Below the pieces are notes generated by a model that was given only the letters and a program-made list of their open reading frames with translations, was not told the DNA's origin and ran no database searches. From the NCBI GenBank assembly GCA_016781775.1, contig JADDPR010000117.1:13851-24122 (forward strand): a DNA stretch of 10,272 nt, given 5' to 3'. Source of the stretch: Rubrobacter sp. (GTDB lineage: Bacteria > Actinomycetota > Rubrobacteria > Rubrobacterales > Rubrobacteraceae). The position numbers and the translations under genes were made by a program. Positions 5,995-10,272 of this stretch are shown in pieces (position 1 is the stretch's first letter; each line of letters opens with the position of its first letter).

Positions 5995-6246
5995 AAAAAG
6001 CGAGGGCAAAAGCGCGCCCATCGCCAGGTCCCTCTTCGGGTTGTCGCCACTACGGCGAAGGAAGTAGAGCCCCGTCGCCCCGAGTAGCGATGCCGAGACC
6101 ACGGACTGGGCGGCGTGAAACCTGGCGTGCGGGGACCAGTCCGGGTCGTGCAGGTGTAGCCGGTTCCAATCGAACAGGAAGCCGCTTATGGTCGTAAACG
6201 CGGCGGTGGAGAAGAGAACCCACCGCCCCTTGCTCGTCCGCCGCAT
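5995..6246 (-). pseudogene. N-terminal part of an IS-split membrane-protein gene (DUF6640-like)
   Basis: It encodes 84 residues from an ATG at 6246, with GGAGG six bases upstream, to the IS junction. There are hydrophobic segments at about residues 9-25 and 46-63 and a third (LAMGALLPSLF) broken by the IS. The conserved-looking core is DWNRLHLHDPDWSPHARFHA, which resembles the DUF6640 family of small four-helix membrane proteins. That assignment is from memory of the pattern and moderate. Across the IS the frame runs on into vector-like IS sequence (VSGRMLPNLHAASGHQR) that is not part of the original protein. It is divergent from the dehydrogenase gene at 6403. The function of the family is unknown. 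Confidence 0.65.
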
Positions 6247-6389
6247 CCCATTCCTCCATCTGTTCGGCCTCGCCGAAGGAGTATGTTCCCTACCGCCGAT
6301 CGCCGCTAACGACGAACTCCTATCTCGCGGAAACGCGACTGGGCCCATCGGTCGTGGCCCGGTCTGATGGCGTCCATCGGGGCTGCGTG

Positions 6390-6402
6390 TAGAATCCGGG
6401 GC
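6390..6402 (+). promoter_or_regulatory. -10 box of the dehydrogenase gene, leaderless layout
   Basis: TAGAAT (6390-6395) is followed by seven bases and the GTG at 6403. No convincing -35 hexamer and no ribosome site are seen. The 6247-6402 gap between the divergent genes otherwise holds only short inverted repeats, for example CGCG-GAAA-CGCG at 6326-6337. Confidence 0.45.
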
Positions 6403-7425
6403 GTGAAGATCGGGACACATAGCTTCCTGCCGACCGCACGCGTGCACTTCGGGGTCGGGAGCATCGAGAAGCTCTCGGAGGAGGCCGCGTCAACCCAACG
6501 GGCTTTCTTGGTTACCGGGCGGACGTTGCGGGAGAAGACCGACCTCGTGCGGCAGGTGGAGGTGACGCTCGGCGGGAAGCACGCCGGCACCTTCGACGGC
6601 ATGGGGCAGCACACCCCGGGGAGCGCCGTAAAGGAGGCGGCGCGTCGGGCCGAGGGGGTGGACCTTCTCGTCAGCTTCGGGGGCGGGAGCGTGATCGACG
6701 GGACGAAGGCCGTCGCCCGCGAGCTCGGATACCCGCGCCAGGTCGCCATCCCGACGACGCTCTCCGGGGCCGAGTGGGCGCACCTCGTCGGGGTAACGGA
6801 CGAGGCGGCGGGACGCAAGGCCGGCTTCGCCGACGAGCGGGCCGTGCCGCACGTGGTGATCCTGGACGCCGAGGTAACCCTGCCGACGCCCGAGAAGCTC
6901 TGGCTCTCGACCGGCATAAGGGCGCTCGACCACGCCATAGAAGGCTTCTTGAGCCCCACGGAGCATCCCGTAGAAGACGTTACGGGCCTCGAAGGGGCCC
7001 GCCGCCTCCTGGAGTACCTGCCGCGCTCGAAGGAGCGGCCCGAGGATCTCGGGGTGCGCCACGAGCTTCAGCTTGCGCAGTGGCTCGCGTACTTCGGCCC
7101 CAAGAACACGCCCATGGGACTCTCGCACAACCTCGGACGGCGCATCGGGGCGAGCTACCGCGTCCCGCACGGCTACACCTCCTGCATCACCCTCGCCCCG
7201 GCCCTCGACGTCCTCGGCGAGGGTGTTCCGCGCGAGCGGTGGGAGATGCTGAAGGGGGCTCTGGGCGGTGAGCCCGGCGAGCGCGTCGCCTCCCTGGTGA
7301 GCGAGCTGGAGCTGCCGAGCCGACTCTCTGAAGTCGGGGTGCCGGAAGAAGACCTCGACGCCATCGCGGAGGAGTTCGGGGAGCGGGCGGAGGCCGCCCG
7401 CGAGATCCTCCGCCGAGCTTTGTAG
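6403..7425 (+). CDS. Maleylacetate-reductase-like dehydrogenase, iron-ADH superfamily
   Basis: A 340-residue member of the iron-containing alcohol dehydrogenase superfamily, closest in pattern to maleylacetate reductases. The N-terminal Rossmann part has the NAD(P)-binding SFGGGSVIDGTKA (91-103) and IPTTLSGAEW (116-125). The C-terminal helical part has TGIRALDHAIEGFLSP (170-185) and PMGLSHNLGRRIGASYRVPHGYTSC (237-261, given in two overlapping parts of the motif). In metal-dependent members four residues bind Fe or Zn; here two positions are Arg (R173 for Asp, R246 for His), while H177 and H256 remain. Maleylacetate reductases are known to have lost metal dependence at the Asp position. The start at GTG 6403 is chosen for the TAGAAT seven bases upstream; an ATG at 6367 would add 12 unlikely residues. 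Substrate is unproven; maleylacetate from hydroquinone cleavage would fit the neighbours. Confidence 0.82.
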   Translation: MKIGTHSFLPTARVHFGVGSIEKLSEEAASTQRAFLVTGRTLREKTDLVRQVEVTLGGKHAGTFDGMGQHTPGSAVKEAARRAEGVDLLVSFGGGSVIDGTKAVARELGYPRQVAIPTTLSGAEWAHLVGVTDEAAGRKAGFADERAVPHVVILDAEVTLPTPEKLWLSTGIRALDHAIEGFLSPTEHPVEDVTGLEGARRLLEYLPRSKERPEDLGVRHELQLAQWLAYFGPKNTPMGLSHNLGRRIGASYRVPHGYTSCITLAPALDVLGEGVPRERWEMLKGALGGEPGERVASLVSELELPSRLSEVGVPEEDLDAIAEEFGERAEAAREILRRAL

Positions 7426-7443
7426 CGCCCGCGTTCGGCGCTA
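7423..7443. terminator. Bidirectional hairpin between convergent genes, built on both stop codons
   Basis: TAGCGCC (7423-7429) and GGCGCTA (7437-7443) pair perfectly around a 7-base loop. The outer TAG on each strand is the stop codon of the gene on that strand. T-runs are weak (GTTTC on the plus side). With only 15 bases between the two genes, this hairpin is the only candidate terminator for both. Confidence 0.5.
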
Positions 7444-7893
7444 GTTTCGGTCCAGAAGCTCGTAGGCCGCGCCCGTGGCGGCGACGTAGACGATATGGTG
7501 AAAGGCGTCGATCGCTACCTCCTTGGCGCCCCACGTCCAGAATGGCGGCGCGACGCCGAGGGAGGGGAGCATGACCTGCTCGGAGCCCCACACCGCCCCG
7601 AAGTGCGCGACCGTGGCGCTCGTCCCCGAGAGCCCGAGCGCGCCGAGCACCCCGCGGGCCGCGCCCCAGCCGGTGCCGTAGCCCCAGTGGACGACGTTGG
7701 AGAAGCGTTCCTTCTCCTTCTCCCCGGTCGGCTCGACGCCGAGGACCTTGCTCGCGGCGGTCGCCGGCGCCGAGGACGCCGGGCGGCCCCGGATCTTCAT
7801 CTCCAGGGTGCTCGAGACCGTCATCGCGGCGGTGCCCGCAGCCCCCGCGAAGAGGCCCTTGCCCACGGCTCCCGCCAACGTTCCTAGTTGCAT
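7441..7893 (-). CDS. Glycine/alanine-rich membrane protein, unknown function
   Basis: A 150-residue protein I cannot assign with confidence. Residues 7-28 (AGAVGKGLFAGAAGTAAMTV) are a glycine-rich hydrophobic helix. Residues 30-62 are polar, ending in a charged patch (GEKEKERF). Three further weakly hydrophobic stretches follow (about 68-90, 93-108 and 128-146). The pattern AGAAGTAAMT followed by VHWGYGTGWGAARG recalls small YagU/DUF1440-type inner membrane proteins, but this is only a resemblance. The start at 7893 has AAGG four bases upstream; the upstream extension to 7959 has no support. It is the last gene of a minus-strand run, 70 bases after the HapK-like gene, and is convergent with the dehydrogenase. 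Confidence 0.75.
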   Translation of the reverse strand: MQLGTLAGAVGKGLFAGAAGTAAMTVSSTLEMKIRGRPASSAPATAASKVLGVEPTGEKEKERFSNVVHWGYGTGWGAARGVLGALGLSGTSATVAHFGAVWGSEQVMLPSLGVAPPFWTWGAKEVAIDAFHHIVYVAATGAAYELLDRN

Positions 7894-7963
7894 GCGACCT
7901 TCTCTCTTCGTCCTAGCGACTTCTTCTCGGGGTACCTCTCCAGGGCCCGGAGCCCCCAAACCT

Positions 7964-8275
7964 CTAAGCGAAGCGTTCCGCGACGACTAGGGTGGGGGGT
8001 TCGGCGAACTCGTGCAGCTCGGAGAGGAGCGTCCGCATCCTCTCGTCGGTCAGGTCCCGGCCGACCCCTTCCAGGTCGTTCGCCTCGATGACGAGGAAGT
8101 AGCGGTAGGGTGGGGCGGCGCCGGAACCGAAGATGCCGGAGGACCTGAACGCCTGCCAGTCGTCTATGGAGGAGAGGCTCCGGACCACCGGGGCGTAGCG
8201 GTTGCGGGCCCAGCGTTCGTACTCCTCCGGATCGACGCCGCTCTTCAGGTCGAACAAGCCGATGATCGTCGGCAC
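7964..8275 (-). CDS. Small REDY-like / HapK-family protein
   Basis: A 103-residue protein with the opening PTIIGLFDLKSGVDPEEYER and a ferredoxin-like alternation of strands and helices: strand 2-9, helix 15-31, a tyrosine-rich strand PPYRYFLVIEAND (55-67), helix 76-88, final strand PPTLVVAERFA. This matches the REDY-like HapK family of small dimeric alpha/beta proteins, named for a prodigiosin-pathway protein but common in bacteria without that pathway. The function here is unknown. The GTG at 8275 has AAGGAG seven bases upstream. It starts 18 bases after the repaired antiporter stop on the same strand, so the two probably share a transcript. The long frame that reads through this gene from the antiporter is a frameshift artefact. 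Confidence 0.8.
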   Translation of the reverse strand: MPTIIGLFDLKSGVDPEEYERWARNRYAPVVRSLSSIDDWQAFRSSGIFGSGAAPPYRYFLVIEANDLEGVGRDLTDERMRTLLSELHEFAEPPTLVVAERFA

Positions 8276-8293
8276 GGGTCGTCTCCTTCCGTC

Positions 8294-9920
8294 CTATGTC
8301 TCCAACCGCGCGTCTTCGAGGTCGAGGTCGCGTTCCACGTGGCGCATGGCCTCGTCCCCGATCTTCCCCTCGCTCCTGAGGCGCAGGATCGCCGCGCTCC
8401 GCCTCCAGAAGCTCGCGGCGGAAACGCTGGAAGTCGGAGGAGCGTACTTCGAGGTCCTCCTCGCCGTCCTCGTAGGACCCGTTGTGGCGGGCGGAGAACC
8501 GGCAGCCGTAGAGGCCGCGCATCCTCTCGGCCGTATCCGCGCGGACCCAGCCCTCGTTCTCCAGCTCGTTTATGCGCTTCAGGGCGGCCTCTGCGGCTAG
8601 GAGGCGGGCCTCGATTTCCTCCCGTTCCGAGGCGCCGTCGTCGTGGATGTCGAACCATCGGATCAGGGGTTTGAGGGTGAGCCCCTGGCCCACGACCGTC
8701 ACCAGGATGACGCAGAACGTGAGGAAGAGGATCAGGTCTCGTCCGGGGAACGGCGCGTCGGTCCCCGGGAGGGTCTCCGGGATGGAGAGGGCGGCGGCCA
8801 GGGAGACGGCTCCGCGCATCCCGGCGTACGAGATCACGGCGACGTTTCGCCAGGGGGGGGAGGGGTCGCGCTCGCGGGTGCGGCGGCTGAACCAGCGGGG
8901 GAGGTAGGTGGCCGGGAAGACCCAGACGAAACGCGCCAGGATGACCGCGAGGCTGACGGCCGCGCCGTAGAGGGCCAGGTTCGCGTAGGAGAGGGACTCG
9001 TCCGAGAGCTCCGCCAGGATACCGGGCAGCTGCAGCCCGACGAGGATAAACAGGAGCGAGTTCAGCAGGAAGGTGACGGTCCCCCAGACCGAGAACGATT
9101 GGAGGCGGGTGGAGGGGGAACTCAGCGACGGGGCGTGCCACCCGAGGTAGATCCCGGCGGTCACCGCCGCGACGACCCCCGAGGCGGGCACGCCGGTGCC
9201 GAAGAGCTCCGAGTTGTTGAGCTCCTCGGCCGGCAGGTAGGCGGCGTAAGCCGTAAAGAGGGTTATCGTGATCTCCACGGGCGGGTCGTCCACCCGGCGG
9301 CGCACGGCGGCGATGATCCACCCCACCGCGAGCCCGATCGCCACCCCGACCGCAACCCCCACCAGGAAGCGCATCCCCAGCCCGAAGTAGGAGAGGGTGA
9401 GGGTCCCCCCGGCCACGCCAACCGCCCCCCGAAACAGGACGAGCGCCGAAGCATCATTGATGAGGCTCTCGCCCTCGAGGAGCGTCACGATCCGGCGCGG
9501 CACCCCGAGCCGCTCGGCGATGGCCGTCGCGGCCACGGGATCCGTCGGCGAGAGGACGGCCCCGAGGACGAACGCCGCCGGCCACGGAAGCCCCACGACC
9601 CAATGCGCCACCCCGGCCACCACCAAAGCCGTGAGAACGACGAGCCCCACCGCTAGCAGCCCGATGGGCCTTATGTTCGCCCGAAGGTCCCGCAGGGACG
9701 AGAAGAACGCTGCGGAATAAAGGAGCGGCGGCAGAAACAACACGAGCACCAGCTCGGGCGCGAGCTCGATGTGCAGTTCGCGCACCCCCGGCATGAATCC
9801 GAGGGCCAGTCCGCCGAGGACCAACAGGATAGGGTACGGGATCTCCAGCACGTCGGCGATCAGGACAAGCCCCGCCACCGCCACCAACAGCCCGAAGATG
9901 ACAAGCTCGATATGCTCCAC
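8294..9920 (-). CDS. CPA1-family Na+/H+ antiporter, frameshifted near the 3' end
   Basis: An NhaP/CPA1-type antiporter with about 12 membrane helices that exchanges Na+ (or K+) for protons across the inner membrane. Ion-site motifs are intact: LSPTDPVAATAI (123-134, D127) and LEGESLINDASALVLF (148-163, with the N155-D156 pair). Later motifs include LNSLLFILVGLQLP and YAGMRGAVSLAAALSIP. The GTG at 9920 has GGAGG seven bases upstream. After R509 (about 8391-8396) the frame changes: in the shifted frame the gene continues AILRLRSEGKIGDEAMRHVE then RDLDLEDARLET and stops at 8294, the usual end of this family, giving 541 residues. Without the shift, translation runs on to 7884 through a 169-residue Arg/Pro-rich tail. 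The lesion is one extra base or two missing in GCGCGGCG. It may be a real mutation or a sequence error. Confidence 0.87.
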
Positions 9921-10198
9921 TACGGTTCCTCCACCGCGCCTTTTACGGCATCTCCTGCCGAGTCGCCAGCCGCCTGCCTAACGGCAAGAAGCGAGCGGCC
10001 CCGAAACTCGGCTCCCGCGCGGTAAACTTCGCCTCTACCGAGGATCGCCGCAACCGTCTGCTGGGCCTCCGAGGAGGGCACCCGGGTCGCGCCCGGAGCC
10101 AGGCGGATTGGGGCCCGGGTATGGGCCAGTACCGCGCGTCTCTCTGCCACTATCCATCCCGCCTTTACAGGTACGCCCCCGCGATAAGTTCGCGCCAT
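9920..10198 (-). CDS. Possible small protein coupled to the antiporter gene
   Basis: A 92-residue frame I do not recognise. It is basic, with no membrane helix or signal peptide. Its TAG stop overlaps the antiporter GTG by one base (TAGTG), which often means translational coupling and is the main reason to list it. Against it: no ribosome site before the ATG at 10198, and its third-position GC (about two thirds by hand count) is lower than in the neighbouring genes. A start at an internal GTG (10150, MAERRAVLAH) is possible. TACAAT (10202-10197) overlaps the ATG and could instead be a -10 box for the antiporter with a long leader. If this is not a gene, 9921-10272 is an upstream region with a few short inverted repeats and no other feature I can support. 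Confidence 0.3.
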   Translation of the reverse strand: MARTYRGGVPVKAGWIVAERRAVLAHTRAPIRLAPGATRVPSSEAQQTVAAILGRGEVYRAGAEFRGRSLLAVRQAAGDSAGDAVKGAVEEP

Positions 10199-10272
10199 TG
10201 TACTGTCTGCCCTCGATCCGAACCCCTCCCCGAACGTCTAGGTGAGGGGCGGCAAAAGGCCGCACCCGGCTC

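Noticed and set aside
6326..6337. CGCG-GAAA-CGCG tetraloop hairpin between the divergent genes
   Set aside because: A 4-bp stem is expected by chance in DNA this GC-rich.
7884..8293. C-terminal extension of the antiporter to a 678-residue protein
   Set aside because: It overlaps the well-supported HapK-like gene on the same strand in another frame, is Arg/Pro-rich without family features, and the true tail is found in the shifted frame.
8643..9656. 337-codon plus-strand frame opposite the antiporter
   Set aside because: Extremely charged and low-complexity, typical of an antisense frame in GC-rich membrane-protein DNA.
10213..10230. tRNA-like T-arm (GGTTCGGATC on the minus strand)
   Set aside because: The flanking bases do not form the 5-bp T stem, and no anticodon arm or acceptor stem can be placed.
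10223..10263. Two short hairpins near the right edge (CCCCTC...GAGGGG and GCGGC-AAAAG-GCCGC)
   Set aside because: They overlap each other, stems are only 5-6 bp and no gene end is visible in the window to attach them to.

Overview
The window is very GC-rich DNA with strong G/C preference at third codon positions, frequent GTG starts and several promoters that place the start codon at the expected transcript 5' end. Together with the protein families seen, this suggests a high-GC Actinomycetota chromosome, possibly Rubrobacter-like. The taxonomic call is an inference from style, not a search. There is no CRISPR array, rRNA or tRNA, and no phage block. The only mobile element is one IS630-family insertion sequence.

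Layout, left to right. (1) A CorA-type Mg2+/Co2+ transporter on the minus strand runs off the left edge (1-682). (2) A quinone/electrophile-stress unit follows: a MarR-family regulator (2702-3199, +) is divergent from a ring-cleaving dioxygenase of the MhqO/PcpA type (1603-2577, -), which is followed by a DoxX-family membrane protein (950-1531, -) and a strong terminator (882-925). The order regulator / mhqO / doxX-like matches the Bacillus MhqR-MhqO-MhqP regulon. The divergent promoter carries three copies of a 14-bp palindrome placed with identical geometry over both promoters. (3) A TetR-family regulator (3183-3842, -) is divergent from a WrbA-type NAD(P)H:quinone oxidoreductase (3912-4520, +), with a palindromic operator between them and a terminator after wrbA. 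(4) An IS630-family element (about 4882-5992) has split a small membrane-protein gene that resembles DUF6640. Its two halves lie at 5995-6246 and 4711-4881, both minus. Its transposase is read through a -1 frameshift on a run of seven A. (5) A maleylacetate-reductase-like member of the iron-alcohol-dehydrogenase superfamily (6403-7425, +) lacks two of the four usual metal ligands. (6) A minus-strand group holds a CPA1 Na+/H+ antiporter (9920 down to 8294, with a frameshift near its 3' end), a small REDY-like/HapK protein (7964-8275) and a glycine/alanine-rich membrane protein (7441-7893). A possible small gene (9920-10198) lies just upstream of the antiporter.

How the genes may work together. 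WrbA reduces quinones to hydroquinones. MhqO/PcpA-type dioxygenases cleave hydroquinone-type rings. Maleylacetate reductases act on the ring-cleavage product. The window therefore contains plausible enzymes for three successive steps of quinone disposal, under two separate repressors. The pathway is inferred; the individual families are well supported. The right third deals with ion homeostasis and has no clear functional link to the left part.
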